The translations under genes and the position numbers were made by a program. From Coriobacteriaceae bacterium (GTDB lineage Bacteria > Actinomycetota > Coriobacteriia > Coriobacteriales > Coriobacteriaceae), in the NCBI GenBank assembly GCA_025992855.1, contig DAJPGB010000001.1, positions 1,550,001 to 1,614,000 on the forward strand: 64,000 nt of DNA. The letters run 5' to 3'. This document shows positions 27,813 through 37,356 of the stretch, in pieces. Below the pieces are notes generated by a model, which was given only the letters and a program-made list of their open reading frames with translations, ran no database searches and had not been told where the DNA came from. How positions within the stretch are numbered: the first letter of the stretch is position 1; the number at the start of each line of letters is the position of its first letter.

Positions 27813-28358
27813 GTGTGGTATGTGATCCAAGTCACTAACGGTCGCGAAGACGTTATGCGCGAGCGCATCGAGCGCATGGTGCCGTCTGGCGTCATGCAGG
27901 AGCTCTTTTATCCCCAATATCAAACCGAGATCAAGCTACACCGCGAATGGGTCAGCACGACCAAGCCGCTCTTTCCCGCTTATCTCATTTGCGATACGGC
28001 GGATCCGCGCACCGTGCAACAGTATTTGCTGCGCATGGACGACTTTGCCCGGGTGCTTTCCCAGGACGGTCGGTTTGTGCCGCTGGCAAAAGAAGAGACC
28101 CAGCTCATTGGCAGCTTTACCAACAGGGGAGATCGTGTAGTGCCCATGAGCGAGGCCCTAAAAGACGGCGACCAGGTCGTAGTTACGGCTGGTCCGCTGC
28201 TGGGACACGAAGGCCTTATCAAAACCATTAACAGACGCAAGAGCACTGCCTATTTGGAGCTCGATCTGTGCGGCCGACGCGTAACCACCCGCGTGGGTCT
28301 CGCAGTGCTTTCAAGCGAGCAGCGCGCAATGCGAAACCTTAAAAAGGCAATCGCCTAA
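27813..28358 (+). CDS. loaP: NusG-family specialised antiterminator (LoaP-like)
   Basis: A 181-aa NusG paralogue. The N-terminal NGN domain starts WYVIQVTNGREDVMRERIER and has the FPAYLIC core. A C-terminal KOW domain contains VVVTAGPLLGHEGLIKTINR. Paralogues of this size at the head of long polysaccharide or antibiotic operons are LoaP proteins, which let RNA polymerase pass terminators. The position fits: first gene before a 14-kb capsule-type operon. GTG 27813 is chosen because AAGGGGG lies eight bases upstream and the product then begins MWYVIQV; GTG 27804 and 27807 are alternatives. Confidence 0.88.
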   Translation: MWYVIQVTNGREDVMRERIERMVPSGVMQELFYPQYQTEIKLHREWVSTTKPLFPAYLICDTADPRTVQQYLLRMDDFARVLSQDGRFVPLAKEETQLIGSFTNRGDRVVPMSEALKDGDQVVVTAGPLLGHEGLIKTINRRKSTAYLELDLCGRRVTTRVGLAVLSSEQRAMRNLKKAIA

Positions 28359-28385
28359 CTGCGGGCGGCTGCTCAAAGGGGCAAA

Positions 28386-28405
28386 GGGGATCCCCGGGCG
28401 GGGAT
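28386..28405 (+). promoter_or_regulatory. Hairpin downstream of loaP, possible LoaP-responsive RNA element
   Basis: ATCCCC-GGGC-GGGGAT in the 80-base gap before the first biosynthetic gene. LoaP proteins are known to act through a small RNA hairpin in the target leader. Assigning that role here is inference from position. Confidence 0.3.
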
Positions 28406-28438
28406 AACGGGATTAATAGGGAGAGAGAAGAGCGGATC

Positions 28439-30319
28439 TTGAACACCGAATCTAAGAGCGCAAAGCAAAAGGGGAAGCTGAGCGCCTTCGAGCCGTATGC
28501 GTTGATGGCATATGACATTGCGGCAACTTTTATTGCAGTGTTTGTCGCATCGTGGGGAACGCAGCATTGGGCGACGCTCAGCGGAGCAGCCGGCGCATGC
28601 CCGGCTATTCTTGTGCTTGCGCTTGTTAACGTTGTCGTCTTTTGGTTCTTCCACATGTATAGCAGCTTATGGCGCTATGCGAGCATTTCTGAGGCTGGAC
28701 GTATTGTTGCTGCTGTAACGGTAGGCTCAGTCATTGGCGACGTTATCTTTAACGTGTTATTCGGCAAGGGCATGTCGCTCCGCGAGGATGTTATGGCATG
28801 GGCCGTTGTGCTCATCATTTGCGGTGGCGGACGCTTTGCCATTCGCGCCATTTATGGTAGCCAGCTCTGGCGATTTAAAAGCAATTCCGATGGGCATCTC
28901 CCGCGCACGCTCATCGTAGGAGCAGGGGAGACCGGCTCTCTCTCCATCAAACGTATGCTCAACGGAGACCCTGATATGATCGGTGATCCGGTTGCCGTTG
29001 TTGACGATGACCCCAATAAACAAAACCAGCGTATTCATGACGTTAAGGTCTGCGGTACTTGCGCCGATATCCCTACTATTGCGCACGATTGTGAAGCGGA
29101 GCGGATTGTCGTGGCAATTCCGAGCGCCACGCATGAAGAGCGTCAGCGTATCTATGACCTATGCATGAAGACAGGCCTTAGGGTCCTCACGCTCCCCAAT
29201 GTCCGCGATATTCCGCAGGATGGTATAGGCAGGGTTGCCCTTCGTGAGGTCGAAATCAGTGACTTGCTTTCTCGCGAGGAGAAGTCGCTTGACCTTAACC
29301 AGATGGGCTATGTTACCGGTAAGCGCATTTTGGTCACGGGCGGCGGCGGATCTATTGGCTCAGAGCTTGTACGTCAGTTGCTTCCGGCAAAACCTGCGCA
29401 AATCGTGTTGTTCGACATTTACGAGAACACTACCTACGAGCTATATCACGACATCATCAAGACCGCTCATGATCAAGGCACTGATATTCAAGTCTATATC
29501 GGCTCCATTACGCATCTCCCAGCGATTACCAAGGTCTTTGAGAAGTACCATCCTCAAGTTGTTTTCCACGCTGCAGCCCACAAGCACGTTCCTCTTATGG
29601 AACACAACGCTCGCGAGGCAATCGAGAATAACGTTTTTGGCACGCTCAACGTCGTGCGTCTTGCCGACAAGTATCAGTGCAGCCATTATGTGCAGATTTC
29701 TACCGATAAGGCGGTTAATCCCACTAACGTAATGGGTGCCACCAAGCGTATGGACGAGATGATCGTTCAGTATTACGCGGCAAACAGTAAGACCATCTTT
29801 ACGGCTGTTCGCTTTGGCAATGTTCTGGGTAGTCATGGATCGGTTATTCCGTTGTTTAAGCGCCAGCTTCGTGAGGGTGGCCCTATCACCATTACGCACA
29901 AGGACATCACGCGTTACTTCATGACCATCCCCGAGGCTAGTAAGTTGGTCATTACTGCTGGCGCACTTGCTCATGGCGGCGAGATCTTTGTTCTGGACAT
30001 GGGTGAGCCGGTCAAGATCTATGACCTTGCCATCAACCTTATTACGCTGAGCGGTCTTAAGCCTGGCAAAGATATCCAGATCAAAGAAGTCGGCCTGCGT
30101 CCTGGCGAAAAGATGTACGAGGAGCTCCTTATGGACAATGAGCAGCTCCTGCCTACCAAGCATTCCGAGATTCGCATCTCCACAGCCGAGGCCGACAAGA
30201 TGGAAGAGATTAAAGACAAGCTTGAGAAGCTTCATGACTGCCTCGACAAGGATAACGACACGGTTAAGTCCGTGCTCGCTGAGGTTGTACCTACATATCA
30301 TCCGCAGTTTAACGATTAG
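28439..30319 (+). CDS. CapD/FlaA1-like membrane nucleotide-sugar 4,6-dehydratase
   Basis: A 626-aa polysaccharide biosynthesis dehydratase. There are about four N-terminal membrane helices (residues 20-140), a CoA-binding-like Rossmann region (PRTLIVGAGETGSLSIKRML) and a second Rossmann domain starting ILVTGGGGSIGSELVRQLLP near residue 297. The active site ISTDKAVNPTNVMGATKR has the Met in place of Tyr typical of this family. The likely reaction is UDP-GlcNAc 4,6-dehydration, feeding the aminotransferase encoded next. The start appears to be TTG 28439 behind GAGAGAAGAG; the next Met lies within the first helix. First biosynthetic gene after loaP. Confidence 0.92.
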   Translation: MNTESKSAKQKGKLSAFEPYALMAYDIAATFIAVFVASWGTQHWATLSGAAGACPAILVLALVNVVVFWFFHMYSSLWRYASISEAGRIVAAVTVGSVIGDVIFNVLFGKGMSLREDVMAWAVVLIICGGGRFAIRAIYGSQLWRFKSNSDGHLPRTLIVGAGETGSLSIKRMLNGDPDMIGDPVAVVDDDPNKQNQRIHDVKVCGTCADIPTIAHDCEAERIVVAIPSATHEERQRIYDLCMKTGLRVLTLPNVRDIPQDGIGRVALREVEISDLLSREEKSLDLNQMGYVTGKRILVTGGGGSIGSELVRQLLPAKPAQIVLFDIYENTTYELYHDIIKTAHDQGTDIQVYIGSITHLPAITKVFEKYHPQVVFHAAAHKHVPLMEHNAREAIENNVFGTLNVVRLADKYQCSHYVQISTDKAVNPTNVMGATKRMDEMIVQYYAANSKTIFTAVRFGNVLGSHGSVIPLFKRQLREGGPITITHKDITRYFMTIPEASKLVITAGALAHGGEIFVLDMGEPVKIYDLAINLITLSGLKPGKDIQIKEVGLRPGEKMYEELLMDNEQLLPTKHSEIRISTAEADKMEEIKDKLEKLHDCLDKDNDTVKSVLAEVVPTYHPQFND

Positions 30320-30334
30320 GGATAAGGAGTCACG

Positions 30335-31588
30335 ATGGACATTAAGCCCTTTGAGAACAACGTTTGGCTAAGCTCGCCTACCATGCACGGCGATGAGCTC
30401 AAATACATTACCGAGGCATATGAGACCAACTGGATGTCGACGGTAGGCGATAATATCAACGAAATCGAACGCCAAATGGCCGAAAAGATTGGTTGCGGCT
30501 ATGCCGTTGCCCTTTCTTGCGGTACTTCTGCCTTGCATCTTGCCATGAAGCTCGCTGGAATTAAGCCCGGTGATGAGGTCCTTTGCAGCGATATGACGTT
30601 CGACGCAACGGTGAACCCAGTTGTTTACGAGGGCGGTGTCCCTGTATTTATCGATACTGAGCGAGACACTTGGAATATGGATCCCGTCGCTCTTGAAAAG
30701 GCTTTCGAACTGCATCCGACTGCAAAGGTCGTTGTGGCGGCGCATCTTTACGGAACGCCTGGCAAAGTCGAAGAGCTTCGTTCAATTTGCGATGCGCACG
30801 GGGCTGTCCTTGTTGAGGATGCTGCTGAGTCACTTGGCGCCACGTATAAGGGTCGTCAGACTGGTACGTTTGGTGACATCAGCGCCATTAGCTTTAACGG
30901 CAATAAGATCATTACCGGTTCCGCTGGTGGCATGCTTTTAACTGATAGCAAAGAGGCAGCCGATAAAACGCGCAAATGGTCGACCCAGTCGCGTGAAGCC
31001 GCTCCCTGGTACCAGCATGAGGAGCTTGGTTATAACTATCGCATGAGCAATGTAATTGCCGGTGTTGTGCGTGGCCAGATTCCGTATCTGGAGGAGCATA
31101 TTGCCCAAAAGAAGGCTATTTACATGCGTTACAAAGAGGGCTTTAAGGGTCTGCCGGTGAGCATGAACCCCTATGACCCTAACGTTTGTGAGCCGAACTT
31201 CTGGCTTTCTTGCCTACTAATAGACCCTGACGCAATGTGCAAACAGGTTCGAGGCGAGAGTGAGGCACTTTACGTAAGCGAGCCTGGCAAGAGCTGTCCT
31301 ACCGAGATTCTTGAGGCTATTGCTGCCTTTAACGCCGAGGGTCGTCCAATCTGGAAGCCTATGCACATGCAGCCTATTTATCGCATGAATGCTTTCGTAA
31401 CGCGCGAGGGCAATGGTCGAGCTAAGACCAACGCGTATATTTCCGGCGGTGCAACGGGTACAGATGGCTTGCCTTTGGATGTGGGCGCCGATATCTTCCA
31501 TCGTGGTCTCTGTCTGCCCTCCGACAACAAGATGACGCCCGAACAACAGGACGTGATCATCGAAGTGATTAGGCGTTGTTTTGAGTAG
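30335..31588 (+). CDS. DegT/DnrJ/EryC1-family PLP sugar aminotransferase
   Basis: A 417-aa nucleotide-sugar aminotransferase. CGTSALHLAMKLAGIKPGDEV and VEDAAESLGATYKGRQTGTF are family signatures. The PLP Lys lies in ISFNGNKIITG near residue 190. It probably aminates the 4-keto sugar made by the preceding CapD-like enzyme, as in PglF/PglE pathways. The start ATG has AAGGAG upstream, 15 bases after the previous stop. Its last eight bases overlap the next gene. Confidence 0.93.
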   Translation: MDIKPFENNVWLSSPTMHGDELKYITEAYETNWMSTVGDNINEIERQMAEKIGCGYAVALSCGTSALHLAMKLAGIKPGDEVLCSDMTFDATVNPVVYEGGVPVFIDTERDTWNMDPVALEKAFELHPTAKVVVAAHLYGTPGKVEELRSICDAHGAVLVEDAAESLGATYKGRQTGTFGDISAISFNGNKIITGSAGGMLLTDSKEAADKTRKWSTQSREAAPWYQHEELGYNYRMSNVIAGVVRGQIPYLEEHIAQKKAIYMRYKEGFKGLPVSMNPYDPNVCEPNFWLSCLLIDPDAMCKQVRGESEALYVSEPGKSCPTEILEAIAAFNAEGRPIWKPMHMQPIYRMNAFVTREGNGRAKTNAYISGGATGTDGLPLDVGADIFHRGLCLPSDNKMTPEQQDVIIEVIRRCFE

Positions 31589-32300
31589 GTCGGGTAACGA
31601 AACTTTCTACCAACGTTATGGTAAACGGGTCATTGACCTGTGCCTGTCTCTTGTCCTGCTTATTCTCTTCTGGTGGGTACTGGCAATCGTGGCAATTCTG
31701 GTGCGTGTGAAATTGGGCGGCCCTGTGCTGTTCAAACAGCCTCGCCCGGGCAAGGATGAAAAGATATTCAAGCTGTATAAGTTTCGTACTATGACAGACG
31801 AGCGCGACGAAAAGGGGAATCTTTTGCCCGACGAGGTGCGCTTGACAAGGTTTGGCAAGGCTTTGCGTGCGACGAGCTTGGATGAGCTGCCAGAGGTGCT
31901 CAACATCGTGCGAGGCGAGATGGCTATTATCGGGCCGCGTCCGCAGCTGGTGCGCGATATGGTGTTCATGACGCCCGAACAGCGCAAGCGCCATTTTGTG
32001 CGGCCGGGTCTTTCTGGGTTGGCCCAGGTGAACGGGCGTAACGCCATTGCCTGGGATGACAAGCTTGCCTACGACCTGGACTATATCGAGCACATTACAT
32101 TCGCGGGTGATGCCGCCATTTTCTTTAAGACCCTCGCCAAAGCCTTCTTGAAACATGAAGGCATTACCGAGGACGGCATGGCCACCTCCGCCGACTACGG
32201 CGACTATTTGCTTGCCGAGGGCCGCGTGACGTGCGAAGAGTACTACGACCTGCAAGAGCAGGCGAAGAAACTATTGAACGAAACGGTCGTGATTCAGTGA
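31581..32300 (+). CDS. Initiating undecaprenyl-phosphate sugar phosphotransferase (PglC/WcaJ-type)
   Basis: Monotopic phosphoglycosyl transferase, 239 aa, which starts repeat-unit assembly on the lipid carrier. It has one hydrophobic segment near residues 16-42 (LCLSLVLLILFWWVLAIVAI), then FKLYKFRTM, SLDELPEVLNIVRGEMAIIG (catalytic Asp-Glu pair) and GPRPQLVRD. The C-terminal extension after residue 190 is polar. The start is TTG 31581, overlapping the aminotransferase gene. The short catalytic form resembles PglC, fitting a bacillosamine-like substrate. Confidence 0.92.
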   Translation: MSRSGNETFYQRYGKRVIDLCLSLVLLILFWWVLAIVAILVRVKLGGPVLFKQPRPGKDEKIFKLYKFRTMTDERDEKGNLLPDEVRLTRFGKALRATSLDELPEVLNIVRGEMAIIGPRPQLVRDMVFMTPEQRKRHFVRPGLSGLAQVNGRNAIAWDDKLAYDLDYIEHITFAGDAAIFFKTLAKAFLKHEGITEDGMATSADYGDYLLAEGRVTCEEYYDLQEQAKKLLNETVVIQ

Positions 32301-33088
32301 GGGAAAACGCTCAGGAGTTCGGCCTTGTATCCGTCGTAATGCCATCCTACAACTCTGAAGACTTTATTGCGGAAAGCATAAAGAGCGTACAGTCGCAGAC
32401 ATACGGCGACTGGGAGCTGCTGATCGTTGACGATTGCTCGACGGACGGCACCGTCGCTGTTGCTGAGGCGATAGCCATGGATGACTCGCGCGTCCACGTT
32501 TTCTCAAACGAGCGCAACTCGGGCGCGGCATGCTCGCGTAACCGCGCGCTTCGAGAGGCAAAGGGCGACTGGATCGCCTTTCTGGACAGCGATGACCTTT
32601 GGGGGCCGGACAAGCTGGAGAGGCAGCTCGCGTTCATGCGCAAAAGCGGCTGCAGTTTTTCGTACACGGAGTATGAGACGATGGACGAGGGCGGAGAGCC
32701 CCAAGGGCGTCGCTTCTCGGGGCCTGCGCTTATTACACACTCAGGCATGCGCCGTTATTGCTGGCCAGGGTGTTTGACCGTAATGTACGATGCGCATGAG
32801 GTCGGCATGGTGCAGATAGCCGACCTGAAAAAGCACAACGACTATGCCATGTGGCTGAAGGCGGCCAAGAAAGCTGACTGCATGCTGTTGCCTGAGGTGC
32901 TCGGGCGATATCGGGTGAGAACGTCTTCTGTCTCGCACGGAGTTGGACTCAGGGGCCAGGTCGCTCATCTCTACGTTCTCTGGCACGAGGGCGAGGGTAT
33001 GTCGGCTCCGCTCGCTTGCTGGAGGACATTCATAAATCTGGTTTTTGGTGCGTACAAGAAGATGAAGTACGTCAGCAACTGTGACTGA
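32297..33088 (+). CDS. Family 2 glycosyltransferase
   Basis: GT-A fold glycosyltransferase, 263 aa. It opens SVVMPSYNSEDFIAESIKSV, has IVDDCSTDGT and the metal-binding FLDSDDLWGPDKLERQL. The C-terminal part has KKHNDYAMWLKAAKKADC and the RYRVR that often closes GT2 domains. The start is GTG 32297, overlapping the previous stop by four bases (GTGA); the frame extends 22 codons upstream inside the sugar transferase gene. Donor and acceptor are unknown. Confidence 0.9.
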   Translation: MRENAQEFGLVSVVMPSYNSEDFIAESIKSVQSQTYGDWELLIVDDCSTDGTVAVAEAIAMDDSRVHVFSNERNSGAACSRNRALREAKGDWIAFLDSDDLWGPDKLERQLAFMRKSGCSFSYTEYETMDEGGEPQGRRFSGPALITHSGMRRYCWPGCLTVMYDAHEVGMVQIADLKKHNDYAMWLKAAKKADCMLLPEVLGRYRVRTSSVSHGVGLRGQVAHLYVLWHEGEGMSAPLACWRTFINLVFGAYKKMKYVSNCD

Positions 33089-33113
33089 ACATGCGAGGCA
33101 AGGCTTTCTATAG

Positions 33114-34196
33114 ATGGAAATTACTAAACAGATAAAGACGGTCGGCATTATCGGGCACTTTGCTGAGGGGCTCGACATGGCGGATGGTCAGGTCGTGAAG
33201 ACTCGAACTGTCCGTGAGTTGTTGCGCGATGTCTGCGGGAATGAGAATGTCAGATCTGTCGACACGCGTGGGTGGCAGAAGCACCCGATTGCACTTATTC
33301 GTGAGTGTACCGAACTCGCGAAGTTCTCTGATGTCCTCATTATGCTTCCGGCCCATAACGGACTGAAAGTCTTTGCGCCTTTGCTCATTAACTTGCGGAA
33401 GCGACATGGCTGTAAAGTCGTGTATTCAGTTATCGGCGGGTGGCTCGCCGAATTTATAGCCGGAAAGTCTTTGCTCACGAAGAAGCTCAAATCGTTCGAT
33501 GCGATACTGGTTGAGTCCCAACGAGTTAAGGCTCTGCTCACCGATCAAGGCTTCGAAAACGTGCTCGTCGCATATAACTACAAGCGCCTGCCACTTCTCG
33601 AATCCTCCGAACTTGAGAAGCCATCCGGTGAGCCATGGCCTTTAGCGGTCTTCTCCCGCATCTACGAGGACAAAGGCATTGACGACATCGTGTGGGCTGT
33701 GCGCAAGGCGAACAGCCAGCTTGGTCGTCGCGCCTTCAGGCTCGACATTTACGGAAACGTCCTAGCCGAGTACAAGGAGCACTTCCACGCGCTCATGGCA
33801 GACTGCGACGTCTCCGAGGTCGCCTACAAGGGCGTGGCGCCCGCGGGCGAGAGCACTTCGGTCCTCAACGGGTACCTTGCCCTGACCTTTCCAACGAGGT
33901 GCCCGGGCGAAGGCGTCCCAGGCACCGTGGTCGATGCTTACTGTGCCGGTATCCCCGTAATTGCGTCGCAATGGCCAAGTTATGCCGAGATGGTCCAAGA
34001 AGGCGAAACGGGCTTGACGTATGAATTCTGCAATCGTGAGGCGTTGCTGGATATCCTACTTAATCCCAGGCTGCCCAAGCAGCTGCTTGAAATGAAAAAA
34101 TCTTGCCTTCACAAGGGGCACGACTACTCGTACGAAACGGGCTTGAGGACATTCAAGCTTCTTGTTGAAAGCAATTTCGATGTGCACAAACAATAA
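33114..34196 (+). CDS. Glycosyltransferase, family 4-like
   Basis: A 360-aa protein of the GT-B fold. The N-terminal half is divergent (VGIIGHFAEGLDMADGQVVKT). The C-terminal half carries FSRIYEDKGIDDIVWAVRKA, TFPTRCPGEGVPGTVVDAYC and CAGIPVIASQWPSYAEMV, the E-x7-type nucleotide-sugar site of GT4. It is probably a cytoplasmic enzyme extending the lipid-linked oligosaccharide. Codon use becomes AT-richer toward its end, where the next gene overlaps. Confidence 0.85.
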   Translation: MEITKQIKTVGIIGHFAEGLDMADGQVVKTRTVRELLRDVCGNENVRSVDTRGWQKHPIALIRECTELAKFSDVLIMLPAHNGLKVFAPLLINLRKRHGCKVVYSVIGGWLAEFIAGKSLLTKKLKSFDAILVESQRVKALLTDQGFENVLVAYNYKRLPLLESSELEKPSGEPWPLAVFSRIYEDKGIDDIVWAVRKANSQLGRRAFRLDIYGNVLAEYKEHFHALMADCDVSEVAYKGVAPAGESTSVLNGYLALTFPTRCPGEGVPGTVVDAYCAGIPVIASQWPSYAEMVQEGETGLTYEFCNREALLDILLNPRLPKQLLEMKKSCLHKGHDYSYETGLRTFKLLVESNFDVHKQ

Positions 34197-35319
34197 ACCT
34201 CAGCGACTGCTCTGCATTGTGTCGAATATGGACACAGGTGGTGCTGAAACATTCTTAATGAAGATGTATCGACAGCTAGATCGAACGCGTTATCAGATGG
34301 ACTTTGTTGTTTCCGGCGATAAGCGAGGCTATTACGAAGACGAAATCGAACGCCTTGGAGGCAGAGTTTTTAGAATCACTCGTAAAACGAAAGATTTTTC
34401 TGCCTACCGACGCGAGCTCACACTTGCAGTTCGTGATGATGGATGCCCCAACGTGCTTCGTATTGGATCGGATGCACTTTCAGCAATAGATCTCTGGGTT
34501 GCCAAGAAAGCGGGTGCATCTCGACTTTTTATGCGTTCAAGTAACGCCAGTGACGGCAAGGGTGTTATTGGTCAGTTTATTCAGAAAGCTATTCGCCGCC
34601 CTTTGACTTCAATTGCAGATGTAAAGATTGCGCCTTCTGACCTTGCTGCCGAATATGCTTTTGGTCCTAAAGCAATTAGGCGAGGTGAAGTTCGTTATCT
34701 TCACAATGCTCTTGATCTTAATCAATATCAGTTTTCTCTTGAAATGCGTAGGTCAATTCGCAATGAACTCGGTTTAAACGACAATTCTCTTGTTGTTGGA
34801 CATGTTGGGCGCTTTACTGCTCAGAAGAACCATGAATTCCTTCTTAAAGTATTTGCTGAATTACTAAAACAAAGATCTGACGCCCGTCTCGTGTTGGTGG
34901 GCATGGGAGAGCTTGAGCACAATATTCGTGAGAAAGCAAAAGTTTTGGGAGTACTTTCTAATATCATTTTTACTGGCCTGCGCTCTGATATCCCGGCTTT
35001 ATTGTCTGCATTCGATGTTTTCGTTCTGCCATCATTATATGAGGGCATGCCAAATGTCGTAATTGAAGCTCAGGCCGCAGGCCTTCATTGCGTCGTTTCT
35101 GACACGGTAACGAGAGAAGTAAATGTCACAGGCGATGTTGCGTTCCTGCCCTTTACTGATACTGATCTTTGGGTTAATTCGGTGTTGTGTGCTGGCGAAG
35201 CAGCAAGAGTTGATAAACGAAATCAGATGGCAGATGCCGGTTATGACATCAATGAAGAAGTCAAGCGATTCGTTACCCTGGTCTATGGAGCCGACGATAA
35301 CGCTCGGGAGTTACAGTAA
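34180..35319 (+). CDS. Glycosyltransferase, family 4 (EpsF/CapM-like)
   Basis: A 379-aa GT-B enzyme. It begins LLCIVSNMDTGGAETFLMKM, the classic GT4 acceptor-side loop, and has GHVGRFTAQKNHEFLLKVFA and LPSLYEGMPNVVIEAQAAGL with the E-x7-E motif. I prefer ATG 34180, which overlaps the previous gene by 17 bases, over an earlier TTG at 34162. From here to about 37 kb the DNA is clearly AT-richer than the flanks, which suggests a separately acquired block. Confidence 0.92.
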   Translation: MCTNNKPQRLLCIVSNMDTGGAETFLMKMYRQLDRTRYQMDFVVSGDKRGYYEDEIERLGGRVFRITRKTKDFSAYRRELTLAVRDDGCPNVLRIGSDALSAIDLWVAKKAGASRLFMRSSNASDGKGVIGQFIQKAIRRPLTSIADVKIAPSDLAAEYAFGPKAIRRGEVRYLHNALDLNQYQFSLEMRRSIRNELGLNDNSLVVGHVGRFTAQKNHEFLLKVFAELLKQRSDARLVLVGMGELEHNIREKAKVLGVLSNIIFTGLRSDIPALLSAFDVFVLPSLYEGMPNVVIEAQAAGLHCVVSDTVTREVNVTGDVAFLPFTDTDLWVNSVLCAGEAARVDKRNQMADAGYDINEEVKRFVTLVYGADDNARELQ

Positions 35320-36402
35320 ATGATTCCATATTTAACCTTTATCATCATTGCTGGAATCGTTGCCCTTATCTATAGGGGCGTTTGCGAGGGAGGAGATATC
35401 CGAAAGAGCGATGGGCTAAAGGATGTTAACTGGACGCCTTACGCCGCCTGCCTTTGCGTCGCCCTTATCTGTTTTGTGGCTGTCCGCGATATTACAGTCG
35501 GAGCGGATAATCCAAATTACCTCGGATCCTTACATTACTATGCGGGCATCTCGTGGGGTGAGGTGTTTACCGCTAAGCTCGTATGGCCATACGATTATGA
35601 ACCGCTTTACTTCCTGCTTACGAAAATTTGCGCTCATTTCTTTTTATCTGACCATGCATTCTTTTTTATTATCGGTATTTTGATTTATCCACTGGTATTT
35701 GATTTTTTTATACGCTATAGCGAATCTCCCTATGTCAGCTTTCTCATCTACTGCGCTTTAAGCCTCTTTGCATATAGCCTAGGTGTTTACCGCCAGATGA
35801 TTGCTCTTTCGATTTGTTTATTTTCAACTCGTTGGATCGACTCTAATAAACCAATTCCATTTGTTCTCACCATAGTTCTTGCCATGGCCTTCCATTCATC
35901 ATCGATATGCTTCGCTCTTCTCTGGTTTTACAAAAAAATAGATGTAATGCACTTACTTAAGATTGCGATTCCTGTCTCCTTTCTCTTCCTTGCTCTTGGG
36001 CGCGCTTTGGCAATGGTGGCTGTAAAGATTTTTCCGCAGTATGCTCATTTTGTTGGTTCTAAATATGATGTTGAAGGCGGAAGCTTTAGCATGCTCGTCA
36101 TTCTCTTATTTGTGGCGGTTGTTGTTCTTTACGCGCTTCGGGATACGAATGATTTCGAAAAAAGTCCTCAAATGGTGAAGGTCTCTATTTTTGCGCTGAG
36201 TCTAGCGCTGTGTCTCCAGGCTGCATCATATTCAATGGTCATCATGGGACGTGTTCTCTCTTATTATTCTATTTTCTTAGCCATTCTTATTCCTTATTTG
36301 ATGATGCATTGTTTTGGCAGACATGGACGAGTGCTGAGTTTTTATTTCGTAGTACCTATCTCCATCGCTTTATTTGCCAACAGTATGTCAACTTTAATTT
36401 AG
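35320..36402 (+). CDS. EpsG/Wzy-like polysaccharide polymerase
   Basis: A 360-aa integral membrane protein with about ten hydrophobic helices. YAACLCVALICFVAVRDITV with the following GADNPNY is typical of EpsG proteins, where an R-x-x-x-x-G-x-D segment lies outside the membrane. GVYRQMIALSICLFSTR is another shared feature. It is the likely repeat-unit polymerase of the operon, as no other candidate is present. The start ATG directly follows the stop of the previous gene. Confidence 0.85.
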   Translation: MIPYLTFIIIAGIVALIYRGVCEGGDIRKSDGLKDVNWTPYAACLCVALICFVAVRDITVGADNPNYLGSLHYYAGISWGEVFTAKLVWPYDYEPLYFLLTKICAHFFLSDHAFFFIIGILIYPLVFDFFIRYSESPYVSFLIYCALSLFAYSLGVYRQMIALSICLFSTRWIDSNKPIPFVLTIVLAMAFHSSSICFALLWFYKKIDVMHLLKIAIPVSFLFLALGRALAMVAVKIFPQYAHFVGSKYDVEGGSFSMLVILLFVAVVVLYALRDTNDFEKSPQMVKVSIFALSLALCLQAASYSMVIMGRVLSYYSIFLAILIPYLMMHCFGRHGRVLSFYFVVPISIALFANSMSTLI

Positions 36403-36429
36403 TCATCCACTGTAATTCAGGAGTTTCAA

Positions 36430-37356
36430 GTGAACAAGCTTTCAAAGTTTATTAATAACCCTTGGATAGCATACGTTTTCGCTGCTGGATATGGGCTCAC
36501 CAATTGGGTCCCCGATGAGCCCCATCTAAAGGCAATGTTTAGGGGGACGGTTGGTGAAAAGCTCGATCTTAAAAATCCAAAGACATTCAATGAAAAGCTT
36601 CAGTGGCTTAAATTGCATGATAAGAACCCCCTTTATAACACTCTAGTGGATAAGTATCGAGTGAAACCTTGGGTCGCGGAGCGTATCGGCGTGGAGCATG
36701 TCACCAAGACCTACGCGATGTGGGAGGAAGTTGAGGATATCGATATCACGGATCTTCCTGACCGGTTCGTACTCAAGACAAATCACGATTGCGGAGGCGT
36801 TGCCATCTGCAGCGACCGAAGCACCTTTGATCTCGATGCTGCGAAGAAGAAATTGGCGAAGCACCTTAAGACCAATTACTTCTGGCGTACCCGAGAGTGG
36901 CCATATAAGGATGTCAAACCATGTGTTTTCGCCGAGGAGTATCTTGATCCTGCTGAGGGCAAAAGCGATCTGACTGATTACAAGATTATGTGTTTTGATG
37001 GAAAGGCCTGCTGCGAGTTCACTTGCACCGATCGATCCGAGGGCGACTTGCGCGTTGATTTCTTCGACCCCGAATGGAACCATCTGCCGTTTACCAGGCA
37101 TTATCCCAACGCGGACATTCCTCCGAAAGCACCTGCGAGCTTGAAACAAATGGTTTCTGACGCTGAGCTGCTATCAAAGGAGATTCCGTTCGTTCGGGCC
37201 GACTTTTATGAGGTTGCCGGTCAGTATTACTTCGGAGAACTGACATTCTTCCCAGGCGGTGGTTTTGAGGAGTTCGACCCTTCCTTGTGGGATGAAAAGC
37301 TCGGCTCCTGGATACAACTCCCCGATAGTATCGGGGGGGGGGTGCTTCCAAAATGA
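36430..37356 (+). CDS. TupA-like ATP-grasp protein, with poly-G tract near its 3' end
   Basis: A 308-aa member of the TupA-like ATP-grasp family often found in capsule and teichuronic-type clusters. KTFNEKLQWLKLHDKNPLY, DRFVLKTNHDCGGVAIC (ATP-binding Lys region), FAEEYLDP, DYKIMCFDGKA, VRADFYEV and FGELTFFPGGGFEEF are visible. It may ligate an amino acid or act as a glycosyl-modifying enzyme; the precise reaction is unknown. The start is GTG 36430 with AGGAG seven bases upstream. The coding ends SIGGGVLPK, where a run of ten G bases (37333-37342) sits eleven bases before the stop. Loss of one G would join it to the next frame. Confidence 0.82.
   Translation: MNKLSKFINNPWIAYVFAAGYGLTNWVPDEPHLKAMFRGTVGEKLDLKNPKTFNEKLQWLKLHDKNPLYNTLVDKYRVKPWVAERIGVEHVTKTYAMWEEVEDIDITDLPDRFVLKTNHDCGGVAICSDRSTFDLDAAKKKLAKHLKTNYFWRTREWPYKDVKPCVFAEEYLDPAEGKSDLTDYKIMCFDGKACCEFTCTDRSEGDLRVDFFDPEWNHLPFTRHYPNADIPPKAPASLKQMVSDAELLSKEIPFVRADFYEVAGQYYFGELTFFPGGGFEEFDPSLWDEKLGSWIQLPDSIGGGVLPK
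37333..37342 (+). repeat. Poly-G tract (10 G)
   Basis: Ten consecutive G between TATC and TGCTTCC, inside the last codons of the ATP-grasp gene. Homopolymers of this length slip readily during replication. The two frames on either side encode related protein sequence. Confidence 0.95.
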
